64,000 bases of DNA from Burkholderia cenocepacia (GCF_900446215.1 NZ_UAQZ01000001.1:992001-1056000); one strand, 5' to 3'; counted from the first letter of the stretch, positions 35,398 to 44,884 are shown. Numbers and translations are program-made. Notes: generated by a model not told the origin, from the letters alone.

Positions 35398-36261
35398 ATG
35401 AATAGACCCCTGTTCGACATCGACCTGCTGCGCGCGCTCGTGATGGTCGCCGACTGCGGCAGCTTCACGACGGCATCCGCGCGCCTGCATTCGACGCAGT
35501 CGACGGTCAGCCAGAAGGTGCGCCGGCTCGAGGAAATCGCCGGTCACCGGCTGCTCGACCGCGGCACGCGCGACGTGCGGCCGACCGACGCGGGCGTGAC
35601 GGTGCTCAGCTATGCGCGGCGCATGCTCGCGCTGAACGACGAGATGCTGGAGGCGCTGTCGGGCGCGACGGTCGCGCTGACGATCCGGCTCGGCGTGCCC
35701 GACGATTTCGCGGCGGGCCGCACGACGCACGCGCTCGCGGCATTCAAGCGCGAGCACCCGCAGGTCAAGCTCGAAGTGACGTGCGGGTTGAGCCGCGACA
35801 TCAGCGCCGCGTACGATCGCGGCGAACTCGACCTCGTGCTGATCAAGCAGCGGCGCGACAGTCGCGAGGCCGTCGTGCGCTGGCCGGAGAAGCTGCGCTG
35901 GATCGACAGCGCGAAGCATCCGTCGATCGATCTCGATCCGGTGCCGATCGTCGTGTTCCCGCCGCGCGGGCTCTATCGCGACGACATGATCAAGGCGATC
36001 GAGGAGCGCGGCCGCCGCTGGCGGATCAGCTTCACGACGTCGAGCCTGAGCGGCATCCAGGCGGCCGTCGCGGACGGGCTCGGCATCAGCGTGCTGCCCG
36101 CGCGCGTGGTGACGGACGAGCATGTGGTGCTGACCGCGAAGCAGGGCTTCGCACCGATCGAGCACATGGACATCGCGATCCTGCACCGGCCGACGGCCGA
36201 CCCGATGGTCAGCGAGCTGACGAAAGCGCTCGCGGCGATGCTGGAACTCGAAGGGCGGTAA
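35398..36261 (+). CDS. LysR-family transcriptional regulator (LrhA-like)
   Basis: A 287-aa LysR regulator. The HTH at residues 6-65 reads DLLRALVMVADCGSFTTASARLHSTQSTVSQKVRRLEEIAG, close to the LrhA/HexA branch. The effector domain follows. It is divergent from the binding-protein/dioxygenase operon with a long shared control region and converges on the NTF2-like gene, so it could regulate either side. Effector unknown. Confidence 0.88.
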   Translation: MNRPLFDIDLLRALVMVADCGSFTTASARLHSTQSTVSQKVRRLEEIAGHRLLDRGTRDVRPTDAGVTVLSYARRMLALNDEMLEALSGATVALTIRLGVPDDFAAGRTTHALAAFKREHPQVKLEVTCGLSRDISAAYDRGELDLVLIKQRRDSREAVVRWPEKLRWIDSAKHPSIDLDPVPIVVFPPRGLYRDDMIKAIEERGRRWRISFTTSSLSGIQAAVADGLGISVLPARVVTDEHVVLTAKQGFAPIEHMDIAILHRPTADPMVSELTKALAAMLELEGR

Positions 36262-36324
36262 GCGCAGCGGAATGCCAACGGCAGCGGCGCACAAGGGCGC
36301 CGCGCACCACACGCGTCAGAACAA

Positions 36325-36798
36325 TCAGAACATCGTGTTGCCGTTCGCGGCCTGCTCGGGCACCGGCTGGTTGACGTCCCAGTGCTCGACGATCTTGCCG
36401 TGTTCGAGCCGGAAGACGTCCATGATCGCGCTGCCGCGCGTGCCCGGTTCGCGCACCGCGTGCACGTGCAGGATCACGTAGTCGCCGTCGACGAACGAGC
36501 GCTTGATCTCGCTGTGCGACTGCGGATATTTGTCGCGCAGGAACGCGACGAACTTCCGGAAGCCGTCGCGCCCGTCGGCCGCGTTCGGGTTGTGCTGCAC
36601 GTAGCGATCGCCGACATATGCGAGCGCGGCGTCCGCATCCTTCTCGTTCAGCCCTTTCTCGTAGAACGCCAGCACCGTGCGCCGGTTGGCTTCCTGTTGC
36701 GCGTCGGCCGGACCGGCCGCCACCGCCTGCGCGGCCGTCACGGCGAACAGGGCTGCCGCCATCCCTCGTGCGGCCCGTGCCGCGGTCATGCGTCGCAT
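36325..36798 (-). CDS. Exported NTF2/SnoaL-like protein
   Basis: A 157-aa protein with signal peptide (MRRMTAARAARGMAAALFAVTAAQAVAAG) and a SnoaL-like alpha+beta barrel. The blocks FYEKGLNEKDADAALAYVGDRYVQHNPNAADGRDGF, DGDYVILHVHAVREPG and IMDVFRLEHGKIVEHWDVNQPV are typical of the polyketide-cyclase-like group found in proteobacterial periplasms. Function is not established. GGGGAG stands before the ATG. It lies 56 nt after the amidohydrolase gene on the same strand, so it is probably the last gene of that operon. Confidence 0.85.
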   Translation of the reverse strand: MRRMTAARAARGMAAALFAVTAAQAVAAGPADAQQEANRRTVLAFYEKGLNEKDADAALAYVGDRYVQHNPNAADGRDGFRKFVAFLRDKYPQSHSEIKRSFVDGDYVILHVHAVREPGTRGSAIMDVFRLEHGKIVEHWDVNQPVPEQAANGNTMF

Positions 36799-36854
36799 CG
36801 TCGTCTCCCCGGAAATCCGGCTGAAAACCGGATCATACCGGGGCGACGTGGCAC

Positions 36855-38039
36855 TCAGACCAGCGCGCCGTCGCGCGCGACGATCTTCCCGGACGATACG
36901 ACGAGGCGCCGCACCGGCCGCGCGACGACGGCCTCGGCGAACGTCAGCGCATCGACGAGCACGACGTCCGCGCGGCTGCCCGGCTGCAACCCGTAATCCG
37001 CGAAACCGCAGCCGCGCGCCGCGCCGTGCGTCACGCAGTCGAGCGCGACTTCGAGCGCATCGTCGCGGCGGAAATCGTTGCGCATGCCGATCAGCATCGC
37101 GCGTTCGAGCATGTCGGGCGAACCGTACGGCGTCCACGTGTCGCGCACGCCGTCGTTGCCGCCGATCACGATCACGCCCGCCGCGCGGCACGCGGCCACC
37201 GGCGGCACCGGCACCGCCGCCGGCGCGGTCGTGACGATCGCGACGCCGAGCCCGGCCATCCGCGCGAGCAGCGCATCGCGCTCGCGTTCGGCGATGTCGC
37301 CGAGACAGAAACCATGGCTGATCGTGACCTTCCCCTGCATGCCGTGCGCGGCCGTGCGCTGCAGGATCAGGTCGAGCGAATACGCGCCCATCGACCCGCG
37401 CTCGTGCAGATGGATATCGAGCCCGCACCCGTGGCGATCGGCGATCGCGAACAGCACGTCCACCGCCTCGACCGGATCGCCTTCGATCGCACACGGGTCG
37501 AGCCCGCCGAGCAGGTCGGCGCCGGCGCCGAGCGCGTCGGACAGCAGCGCATCGGTGCCCGGCCGCTTGAGCACGCCCGATTGCGGAAACGCAACGATCT
37601 GGATCTCGACCTGCCCGCGCAGCGTCTCGCGCGTCGCGAGCACGCCGTGCAGATGACGCAGCCCGGCTTCGGTATCGACGTCGACGTGCGTGCGGATGCG
37701 CGTCGTGCCGGCCGCGAGGAACGCACGCGCCAGCGCGAGCGACGCGGTGCCCGCGTCATGGCCGCTCGTCGCGCGATAGTGGCGTTCGTTCTCGATGCGA
37801 TCGACGAGGCGCGGCCCGACCTGGTTGCGATACCACGGCATCCCCCAGTGAGTCTTGTCGAGGTGCGTGTGGCCTTCGACGAGGCCAGGCAGCGCCAACG
37901 CGAGCCCGCCATCCTCGATCGCGCAGCCGGCCGGCGCATCGAGCGACGGGCCGACGCGCGCGATGCGATCGTCTTCGATCAGGATATCGAGCGCGGCGTC
38001 GGCGCTCGTGCGGACATTGCGAATCAGCAGGGTCGTCAT
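36855..38039 (-). CDS. Cytosine-deaminase-like amidohydrolase (copy 2)
   Basis: A 394-aa metal-dependent amidohydrolase of the cytosine deaminase/AtzC-like group. The metal ligands are visible in GHTHLDKTHW, THVDVD, the DIHLHERG block, SHGFCLGD and GGNDGVRDTW (catalytic Asp). It presumably deaminates or hydrolyses a ring or N-substituted amine; the exact substrate cannot be read. It is a paralogue of the gene just upstream (38107-39306) and starts 67 nt after it. Both enzymes appear intact. Confidence 0.88.
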   Translation of the reverse strand: MTTLLIRNVRTSADAALDILIEDDRIARVGPSLDAPAGCAIEDGGLALALPGLVEGHTHLDKTHWGMPWYRNQVGPRLVDRIENERHYRATSGHDAGTASLALARAFLAAGTTRIRTHVDVDTEAGLRHLHGVLATRETLRGQVEIQIVAFPQSGVLKRPGTDALLSDALGAGADLLGGLDPCAIEGDPVEAVDVLFAIADRHGCGLDIHLHERGSMGAYSLDLILQRTAAHGMQGKVTISHGFCLGDIAERERDALLARMAGLGVAIVTTAPAAVPVPPVAACRAAGVIVIGGNDGVRDTWTPYGSPDMLERAMLIGMRNDFRRDDALEVALDCVTHGAARGCGFADYGLQPGSRADVVLVDALTFAEAVVARPVRRLVVSSGKIVARDGALV

Positions 38040-38106
38040 GTTGGTTCCGGTGCGGTCGGTCAGTGCAAGGCGCGCGCGGCGCGCGCCGTGCCGTCGGTCG
38101 GGTGGA

Positions 38107-39306
38107 TCAGCGCGTGAAGCGCAGCGACGGGGCGAACGGCGCGCCCGTATCGCTTTCGCCGCGGCGGAATACCCAGCGTTCGGCCGGCACGCCCGCGACG
38201 GCCGCCGCCGCATTCGGCGCGCGCACCGCGACGAAGCTCGCGTCGCAGCCGACCGCGATTCCATAGTTTTCCTTACCGATCGCGCGCGCGCCGGCGTGCG
38301 TCGCCATGTCGAGTGCGATGCCGAGCGCTTCGTCGGTGTAGAAGCCCGACCGGTAGCCGACCATCATCGCGCGCTGCAGCATGTCGCCGTTGCCGTACGG
38401 CCACCATGCGTCGCGAATGTTGTCGTTGCCCGCGAACACGTGCACGCCCGCGTCGCGCAGCCGTTGCACCGGCGGAAACGCGCAGTCGCCCGGCGCATTC
38501 GTCAGGATCGATACCCCGGCGTCGGCCAAGGCCGCCGCGGTGCGCTGCACGTCGTCGTCGCTCACCTGGCCCAGCGCGTACGCGTGGCTCACGTTCACGC
38601 GCCCGCCGAGCCCGGCCGCGCGCGTGCGCGCCGCGATCCGCAGCAGTTGCGCGATGCCTGTCTCGCCCGGCTCGTGCAGGTGGATGTCGATTTTCGCGCC
38701 GCGCTTCTCGGCGATGCCGAACACGATGTCGAGCTGGCCGTCCGCGTCGCCGTCGAGCGTCGTCGGGTCGATCCCGCCGACCACGTCCGCGCCTTCGCGC
38801 ACGGCTGCATCGAGGATCTCGGCCGTGCCCGGGCACGTGATCACGCCGGCCTGCGGAAACGCGACCAGTTCGATGTCGACGATGCCACGCCATTGTTCGC
38901 GCGCGGCCATCACGGCCTGCAGGTTCGACAGGCCCGTCGTCGCATCGACGTCGACGTGGCTGCGCATCGCGATCGTGCCGAACGCGGCGGCCTGCGCGAT
39001 CAGCGCGTTCGCACGCTCGACGATCGGCGGCGCCGCCGCGAGCTGGCGCTTCTCGACCGCGAGCCGCTCGCGCAGCGAGCCGGCCGGTTCATGCGGCACC
39101 CAGCGATCGCCGACGAAGCTCTTGTCGAGATGAATATGGCCGTCGACGAAACCGGGCAGCACGACGCGACCGTCGAGGTCGATCGTCTGCGCGCCCGGCG
39201 CGGCCGCGCAATCGGCGCCGATCGCGGCGAAGCGGCCGTCACGGACGACGAGATTGACGGGCTGGCCGCCGGCGTCGACGGCGTTGATGAAGAATCGTTC
39301 GGTCAT
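38107..39306 (-). CDS. Cytosine-deaminase-like amidohydrolase (copy 1)
   Basis: A 399-aa amidohydrolase with the same signatures as its downstream neighbour: GHIHLDKSFVGDRW, SHVDVD, DIHLHEPG, SHAYALG and AGNDNIRDAWWPYGNGDM. The tandem pair clearly arose by duplication but has diverged, which suggests two related substrates or two consecutive steps. It is the first gene of the unit; upstream (39307-39759) is 453 bp without a gene. No strong ribosome-binding site precedes ATG 39306. Confidence 0.88.
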   Translation of the reverse strand: MTERFFINAVDAGGQPVNLVVRDGRFAAIGADCAAAPGAQTIDLDGRVVLPGFVDGHIHLDKSFVGDRWVPHEPAGSLRERLAVEKRQLAAAPPIVERANALIAQAAAFGTIAMRSHVDVDATTGLSNLQAVMAAREQWRGIVDIELVAFPQAGVITCPGTAEILDAAVREGADVVGGIDPTTLDGDADGQLDIVFGIAEKRGAKIDIHLHEPGETGIAQLLRIAARTRAAGLGGRVNVSHAYALGQVSDDDVQRTAAALADAGVSILTNAPGDCAFPPVQRLRDAGVHVFAGNDNIRDAWWPYGNGDMLQRAMMVGYRSGFYTDEALGIALDMATHAGARAIGKENYGIAVGCDASFVAVRAPNAAAAVAGVPAERWVFRRGESDTGAPFAPSLRFTR

Positions 39307-39759
39307 GGCCTGGAATGTGGGGCGGTCGCGACGCGGCCCGGCGCGGACAGGGGAGGGAACCGCGACCGGCGCGGCGCGACCGTTGGCAGGGAATCCGGCC
39401 ACGATATCGGACGACGCTGCGCGAGGCCAATTAAATGTCGCGATGCCGCGCATTCGATTTCGCGATGTGCGGCGCGGAGGTCCGCCGGGCCGGCCGCGAC
39501 GGCAGGTGCGATCACCGTGGAAACAACAGCCTGTCGGCGATCGCGCATCGTCGGCACACGGCGCCCGGAAACCGCGTCGCGCCATCGCCCACCAGCGGGC
39601 TTCGACGCCCGCCCCAGCGGCGATTTACGCGGCAACAGACTTTACACGTTGTTACCCGGCCGCACCGGACGCGCATCCGGCCATTCCTTATACTCACGCC
39701 GAGTTCGCCACCCGTGACGGGAATCCATCGGCGGACACGTTGCCGATGCAGGAAACATC
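39307..39759. other. Intergenic, 453 bp, no gene
   Basis: Divergent control region between amidohydrolase copy 1 and the lipoprotein gene. A TATACT -10-like hexamer at 39689-39694 reads toward the lipoprotein about 65 bp before its ATG. No open frame here has supporting features. Confidence 0.45.
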
Positions 39760-40368
39760 ATGATGCGCATGCCTTCCACGAAGACCGTTCTGTTCGCCTC
39801 GCTCGTCGCCGTGGCGGCGCTTCCGCTCACCGCCTGCGTCGCGCCGGGCTACTACGGCGCGCAGCCGGGCTATCCGCAGCAGCAGCAATACGCGACGCCC
39901 GGCTATGCGCAGCCCGCGTATTCGCAACCGGGCTACGTGCAGCAGCAACCGGCGTATCCGAACCAGGCGCCGCAACCGTACGACCAATACGGCAATCAGC
40001 AACAGCAATACGCGAACCCGTACGGCACGCAGTACGGCACCGTGTCGAACATCCAGCCGGTCAACGGCTCGGTCGGCCCGTCGGGCGTGGCCGGCACCGT
40101 TGTCGGGGCGCTGGTCGGCGGCCTCGTGGGCAACCAGTTCGGCCGCGGCCACGGCCGCGATGCGGCGACCGTGATCGGCGCGCTCGGCGGTGCGGTGGCG
40201 GGCAACCAGATCGGCCAGCAGATGGGCGCCGCGCAGGGCCCGAGCAGCTACCGGATCGACGTGCAGGTCAGCGACGGCTCGATGCGCTCGTTCGACGTGC
40301 AGTCGCCGGGCAACCTGCGTCCGGGCGACCGCGTGCAGATCAACGGCAATCAGCTGTCGCGCTACTGA
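39760..40368 (+). CDS. Glycine-zipper outer-membrane lipoprotein (SlyB/RcsF-like 17-kDa antigen type)
   Basis: A 202-aa lipoprotein. The signal peptide ends in the lipobox LTAC (Cys about residue 26). The next 65 residues are a low-complexity Gln/Tyr/Pro-rich linker with repeated GYxQP and PQQQQY units. A glycine-zipper 2TM domain follows at about 108-160 (GVAGTVVGALVGGLVGNQFG and IGALGGAVAGNQIGQQMG), then a small beta domain (YRIDVQVSDGSMRSFDVQSPGNLRPGDRVQINGNQLSRY). Similar proteins span or stiffen the outer membrane and respond to envelope stress. AGGAA precedes the start. Confidence 0.88.
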   Translation: MMRMPSTKTVLFASLVAVAALPLTACVAPGYYGAQPGYPQQQQYATPGYAQPAYSQPGYVQQQPAYPNQAPQPYDQYGNQQQQYANPYGTQYGTVSNIQPVNGSVGPSGVAGTVVGALVGGLVGNQFGRGHGRDAATVIGALGGAVAGNQIGQQMGAAQGPSSYRIDVQVSDGSMRSFDVQSPGNLRPGDRVQINGNQLSRY

Positions 40369-40581
40369 TGCCGCCGGCGTGCGCGTGAGCGGATCGCGCG
40401 CGCCCGTCGAACCCGCGACGTCGGCCCCGCACGCGGCGCGGCGTCGAAGTCACACGCGCTCGGCCCCGAGCGCGACGCGCGTCGATCGCGCGGCAGCCGG
40501 ATTCCTATTAGGATAGACGCGATGCATCCGGCGGCCACAGCGGCGCGCCGGCCTGCACGCCCCTCAACCGGAACGCTGCCG

Positions 40582-41091
40582 ATGACGATCACGATCCGCC
40601 TGCTCGACGCGGCCGATGCCGCCTGTTTCCGCGCCGTCCGCCTGCGTGCGGTCGATACCGCGCCCACGTCCTTCCTGCCGACGCTCGACGAAGAATCGCA
40701 GGTGCCGGTCGACGAATTCGCGAAGCGCCTCACGCCGACGCAGGTCCAGGCCGTATTCGGCGCGTTCGACGGCGACACGCTCGTCGGCATCACCGGCGTA
40801 CGCCGCGATGCGCGCACGAAGATCGCGCACAAGGCGACGATCTGGGGCGTGTACGTCGACGCCGCCTATCGCGGGCAGCGCATCGCGCAGGCGCTGCTCG
40901 ACAGCGCGACCGCGCATGCGGCGAACGCGTGGGGATGCAGCCAGCTGATGCTGTGCGTGAACGAGGTCAACCACGCCGCGGAGCGGTTGTATGCGTCGCA
41001 GGGGTTCGTGCGGTTCGGCACGGAGCCGCGCTCGATGTTCGTCGATGGCCGCTTCTACGACGAGCACTACATGATCAAGACGCTGGCGTAA
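40582..41091 (+). CDS. GNAT-family N-acetyltransferase
   Basis: A 169-aa GNAT acetyltransferase. The acetyl-CoA loop is recognisable as VYVDAAYRGQRIAQALLDSATAHA, followed by LMLCVNEVNHAAERLYASQGFVRFGTEP, the last motif of the fold. ATG 40582 begins the first beta strand; the 20 residues further upstream are low-quality sequence and were not used. Substrate is unknown. It stands alone between the lipoprotein gene and the convergent polygalacturonase gene. Confidence 0.88.
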   Translation: MTITIRLLDAADAACFRAVRLRAVDTAPTSFLPTLDEESQVPVDEFAKRLTPTQVQAVFGAFDGDTLVGITGVRRDARTKIAHKATIWGVYVDAAYRGQRIAQALLDSATAHAANAWGCSQLMLCVNEVNHAAERLYASQGFVRFGTEPRSMFVDGRFYDEHYMIKTLA

Positions 41092-41163
41092 CGCATTCGC
41101 GTTCGCGCGCGGGCACCGGCCGCGCCGCACGCGAACGTCGTCGCGTGTTTTATCTCCTCTATC

Positions 41164-43161
41164 TCATCGCTTGTCGGTGATCGTCGTGTTGACGATCTGT
41201 CCGGCGATCGTCACGTTCGCCAACGTCATTGCGCTCACGTTGAACGCATAGATCGGCCCTGGCGACGTGACCGTCGGCGTGCCTGACGCCACCGGCGTGC
41301 CGAAATCGCAGTTGCTGATCGTCACGCCGGAGATCGGCTGCACGGCCGGCGTCGGCGGCGTGCCGTTGTAGTCGAACGCGACCGGCCCCTGCGCGACGAT
41401 CGCCTGGAAGCACGACGCGGTCACGCCATTCAGCGTCACGTTGCTCGCCTTCACGTCGGAGATCGTCACGTTCTGCACGACCGGCGCCCGCGTGCGCACC
41501 GCATCGTTCGCCGGCTGGTAGTCGCAGTCGAACGTGACGATGCCGCCCTGCGCGGCCGACGGATTGCCGGCCGACGGCGTGACGACGCCGAGCGGCACGC
41601 TCGCGTTGATCGGGCTGCCGGCGAGCAGCGCACTGCCGTAGCCGCCGCCCTTCAGCGTCAAGCCGTTCGGCAGCGTGACGCCCTTCACGTGGAAATCCTT
41701 CACGTAGCCGCCGCGGTTCATGTTGGTCTTCACGCGGATCGCGATGTTCAGCGGATTGGTCTGCCAGTTCGCGTTCAGCATCGACAGGTTGGACGCATAG
41801 ATCTGCTCGACGCCGCCGCCCATCTCGCTGCCGAGCGTGATCCCGCCGTGCCCGCTGTTCATCGTGCAGTTGCGGATCAGGTGCCGCTTCGCGGGCCCGT
41901 ATTCGGTGTCGCGGTCCTTGCCCGACTTGATCGCGATGCAGTCGTCGCCGGTGTTGAACGTGCAGTCCTCGCACAGCACGTCGGTGCATGCGTCCGGATC
42001 GAAGCCGTCGTTGTTCGGGCCGATGCTGTTGGTCGTCACGCCGCGGATCACGACGTTGCGGCTCGCGGTCGGATGGTGCTGCCAGAACGGCGTGTTCTGC
42101 GTCTGGTAGTTCGCCATCAGCACGTTGGTGCAGCCGATGAATTCGACCATGCACGGCCGCAGGTAGTGACCGAGGCCGAAGATGCGCTTCTCGACCGGCA
42201 CGCCGGCCTCGGACAGCGCGGGCAGGTAGTTCTGGTCCTGCTGCCACGGCGTGACGGGCGATGTGAGCAGCGCATAGAGCGTGTCGGGAATCGCGGGCGC
42301 GACGATCCGCAGGTCGACGTTGTTCGGATTCGCGGTGTTCTGCGCCGGCACCGTCGCGCTCGCGCCGTACGCGCCCGACGAGCCCTTGTAGGTCCACCAG
42401 CAGACGCTGTTCGCGCCGCTGCCGGAGAACGGCGTCATCGCCTGTCCGTTGAGCACCGACGTCGGGCCCTCGCCGGTCAACGCGATGTTCGTCGCATTGC
42501 GGGCGTAGACAGGTGCGCCGTAGTTCAGGCAATCGTTCGCCTGCCAGCGGCTGTAGTACAGCCGGCCGTTCGCGCCGCAATCGACCGGGCCGTCCTTCGC
42601 GTAGTCGGCCGGGTTCGGGCTGAAGTAGATCGTGCAGTTCGCGCTCAGGTGGAACGTGACGTTGCTCTGCAGCACGATCGGCCCCGCGCAGTACCAGTTG
42701 CCGGACGGCACGACGACCCGGCCGCCGCCTTCGCGCCGGCACGCGTCGATCGCCGCGAGAAACGCCGGGCGCGAATCGAAGGCGCCGGGCGCGGTCGTCA
42801 GGTCGGAACCGGGGCTGACCGGCGATTTCGCCGCCGGGTACGGCGACGTCTGCGCGACCGTCGCGCACGGGCGCGCGCCGTAGTGCGTCACGTCGAAGTC
42901 GCGGCCGCGCCGCGCGAGCCGTGATACGTGCGCGAGCGACGCGGCGATGCGCGCCGCCGCGCCGTGCTCGCCCCACACGAGATCGACCGCCGACGCACCG
43001 GGCGTCGTGCCTGCCGCCAGCGCCCGGGTGGCCGCCAACGGTCCGCCGAGCATCGCACCGCCGGCGAGTGCACCGGTCCAGCTGATGAAGGCGCGGCGCG
43101 ATACCCGTTTCGACGGGGACGATCGGACGGATGAAGACGGACGGCGGCGATGAGCGGCCAT
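41164..43161 (-). CDS. Tat-exported polygalacturonase-like glycoside hydrolase (GH28)
   Basis: A 665-aa exported beta-helix enzyme. A twin-arginine signal is seen at about residues 20-35 (SRRAFISWTGALAGGAMLGG). The GH28 catalytic motifs are complete: NNDGFDPD, TGDDCIAIKSG, SGHGGI and RVKTN, with the three expected aspartates and the following histidine. Length is well above typical polygalacturonases because of an N-terminal extension and a longer C-terminal helix region. It should cleave homogalacturonan or related pectin side chains in or beyond the periplasm. AAGGAG precedes ATG 43161. The promoter region is unusually AT-rich. Confidence 0.9.
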   Translation of the reverse strand: MAAHRRRPSSSVRSSPSKRVSRRAFISWTGALAGGAMLGGPLAATRALAAGTTPGASAVDLVWGEHGAAARIAASLAHVSRLARRGRDFDVTHYGARPCATVAQTSPYPAAKSPVSPGSDLTTAPGAFDSRPAFLAAIDACRREGGGRVVVPSGNWYCAGPIVLQSNVTFHLSANCTIYFSPNPADYAKDGPVDCGANGRLYYSRWQANDCLNYGAPVYARNATNIALTGEGPTSVLNGQAMTPFSGSGANSVCWWTYKGSSGAYGASATVPAQNTANPNNVDLRIVAPAIPDTLYALLTSPVTPWQQDQNYLPALSEAGVPVEKRIFGLGHYLRPCMVEFIGCTNVLMANYQTQNTPFWQHHPTASRNVVIRGVTTNSIGPNNDGFDPDACTDVLCEDCTFNTGDDCIAIKSGKDRDTEYGPAKRHLIRNCTMNSGHGGITLGSEMGGGVEQIYASNLSMLNANWQTNPLNIAIRVKTNMNRGGYVKDFHVKGVTLPNGLTLKGGGYGSALLAGSPINASVPLGVVTPSAGNPSAAQGGIVTFDCDYQPANDAVRTRAPVVQNVTISDVKASNVTLNGVTASCFQAIVAQGPVAFDYNGTPPTPAVQPISGVTISNCDFGTPVASGTPTVTSPGPIYAFNVSAMTLANVTIAGQIVNTTITDKR

Positions 43162-43525
43162 GGGCACTCCTTCAGGGTAATGGGTATCGATGCGCCGGGT
43201 AGCGGATCGCAATTTATACGTCGTCGTACTACATTGCGCAGTCTAGACGCGATTAGCGCAAGGGACGTATTTGTCGTTTACCCTGTTTTTATTGAATATA
43301 TTCGGCATATGTGTGCGCACACTCACATTGTCGAGCGCGCCTTTAGAGATATGTTGTCGTATGTTTATGCGCAAAAACTACAAATCAATCCTCCGCCGCT
43401 AACGCTCTCCATCGGTACGCGCCCCCCTCCCGCCCACTGCCAACCGCCTCGGTAATTCCGCCTCTGGTCAGCCCCGCGCCACCCGCGCTATCGTTTCCCC
43501 CATCCCCACAGCCCAGGAGCTGCCT
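43162..43525. promoter_or_regulatory. AT-rich control region with GTCTAGAC and GTGTGCGCACAC palindromes
   Basis: The 364-bp gap holds no gene. GTCTAGAC (43241-43248) lies inside an inverted repeat TTGCGC...GCGCAA and shares 11 bases, GTCTAGACTGC, with the element before the binding-protein gene at 34987. GTGTGCGCACAC (43311-43322) is a 12-bp palindrome. The patch from 43250 to 43390 is much richer in A/T than its surroundings. Confidence 0.5.
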
Positions 43526-44884
43526 TTGCCTACCCGCCACGGAGTCGACCTCATCCGCGCCCGCGCGCTGTTCGATCGCGAACGCCAGACGTTCACCGAA
43601 GCCATGCCGGTTTCCCGCGCGCTGTCCGCGGAAGCGTCCGAGCACTTGCTGTTCGGCGTGCCGTTGCACTGGATGCAGGACTGGTCGACCCCGTTCTCGC
43701 TCTACGTGAAGGAAGCCCGCGGCGCGACGTTTACCGACGTCGACGGTCATCGCTACGTCGATTTCTGCCTCGGCGACACCGGCGCGATGTTCGGCCATGC
43801 GCCCGAACCCGTCGCCCGCGCGCTCGTCGAACAGGCCACGCGCGGCTACACGACGATGCTGCCGAGCGAGGACGCCGCGTGGGTGTCGCGCGAACTCGCG
43901 CGGCGCTTCAAGTTGCCGGTCTGGCAATTCGCGTTGAGCGCGAGCGACGCGAACCGCTTCGTGCTGCGCTGGGCGCGCGCGGCCACCGGCCGCAACACGA
44001 TCGTCGTGTTCAACGGCTGTTATCACGGCACGGTCGACGACGTGTTCGTCGATCTCGTCGACGGCCGCCCGGTACAGCGCGACAGCCTGCTCGGGCAGTC
44101 GTACGACCTGCTCGCGAACACGCGCGTCGTCGAGTTCAACGATCTGGCCGCGCTCGAAGCGGCGCTGCAGGACGGCGATGTCGCGTGCGTGCTCGCGGAG
44201 CCCGCGATGACGAACATCGGCATGGTGCTGCCCGACCCGGGTTTCTGGGAAGCCGCGCGCGAACTGACGCGCCGCACCGGCACGCTGCTGGTGATCGACG
44301 AGACGCACACGATCAGCAGCGGCCCCGGCGGTTACGCGGTCGCGCACGGTCTCGAACCGGACATGCTGGTGGTCGGCAAGCCGATCGCGGGCGGCGTGCC
44401 GTGCGCGGTGTACGGGTTCAGCGCCGAATTCGCGGCGCGCGCCAAGCAGGCGAAGCTGAACGCGCCGCCCGGCCACTCGGGCATCGGCACGACGCTCACC
44501 GCGAACATGCTCGCGATGCATGCGATGCGCGCGACGCTCGCCGAAGTCGCGACCGACGCCGCGTATGCGCACATGTTCGCACTCGCCGCGCGGCTCGCGA
44601 CGGGCCTCGAACACGCGATCGCGACACACCGGCTGCCGTGGTGCGTGACGCGCATCGGCGCGCGCACCGAGTTTCAGTTCGCGCCGGTGCCGCCGCGCAA
44701 CGGCACGCTGGCCGGCGCGCAGCTCGACAGCGAACTCGAGCACATCGTGCACCTGTACCTGCTGAATCGCGGCGTGCTGATCACGCCGTTCCACAACATG
44801 ATGCTCGTGTGCCCGCAAACGACCGACGACGATGTCGACCGGCTCGTCGCGCAGTTCGATGCGTGTCTCGGTGAGCTGGTGTGA
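43526..44884 (+). CDS. PLP-dependent class III aminotransferase
   Basis: A 452-aa fold-type I class III aminotransferase, related to glutamate-1-semialdehyde aminomutases and aspartate-aminotransferase-superfamily omega-transaminases. The PLP-binding Lys is K285 in MLVVGKPIAGGVPCAVYG, with the Asp of VIDETHTISSGPGGY upstream. A TTG codon at 43526 is the likely start, since AGGAG is seven bases upstream and no ATG is nearby. It converges on the M20 amidohydrolase and dpaL genes, and may process the keto or amino acid from that pathway. Substrate inferred only by context. Confidence 0.87.
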   Translation: MPTRHGVDLIRARALFDRERQTFTEAMPVSRALSAEASEHLLFGVPLHWMQDWSTPFSLYVKEARGATFTDVDGHRYVDFCLGDTGAMFGHAPEPVARALVEQATRGYTTMLPSEDAAWVSRELARRFKLPVWQFALSASDANRFVLRWARAATGRNTIVVFNGCYHGTVDDVFVDLVDGRPVQRDSLLGQSYDLLANTRVVEFNDLAALEAALQDGDVACVLAEPAMTNIGMVLPDPGFWEAARELTRRTGTLLVIDETHTISSGPGGYAVAHGLEPDMLVVGKPIAGGVPCAVYGFSAEFAARAKQAKLNAPPGHSGIGTTLTANMLAMHAMRATLAEVATDAAYAHMFALAARLATGLEHAIATHRLPWCVTRIGARTEFQFAPVPPRNGTLAGAQLDSELEHIVHLYLLNRGVLITPFHNMMLVCPQTTDDDVDRLVAQFDACLGELV

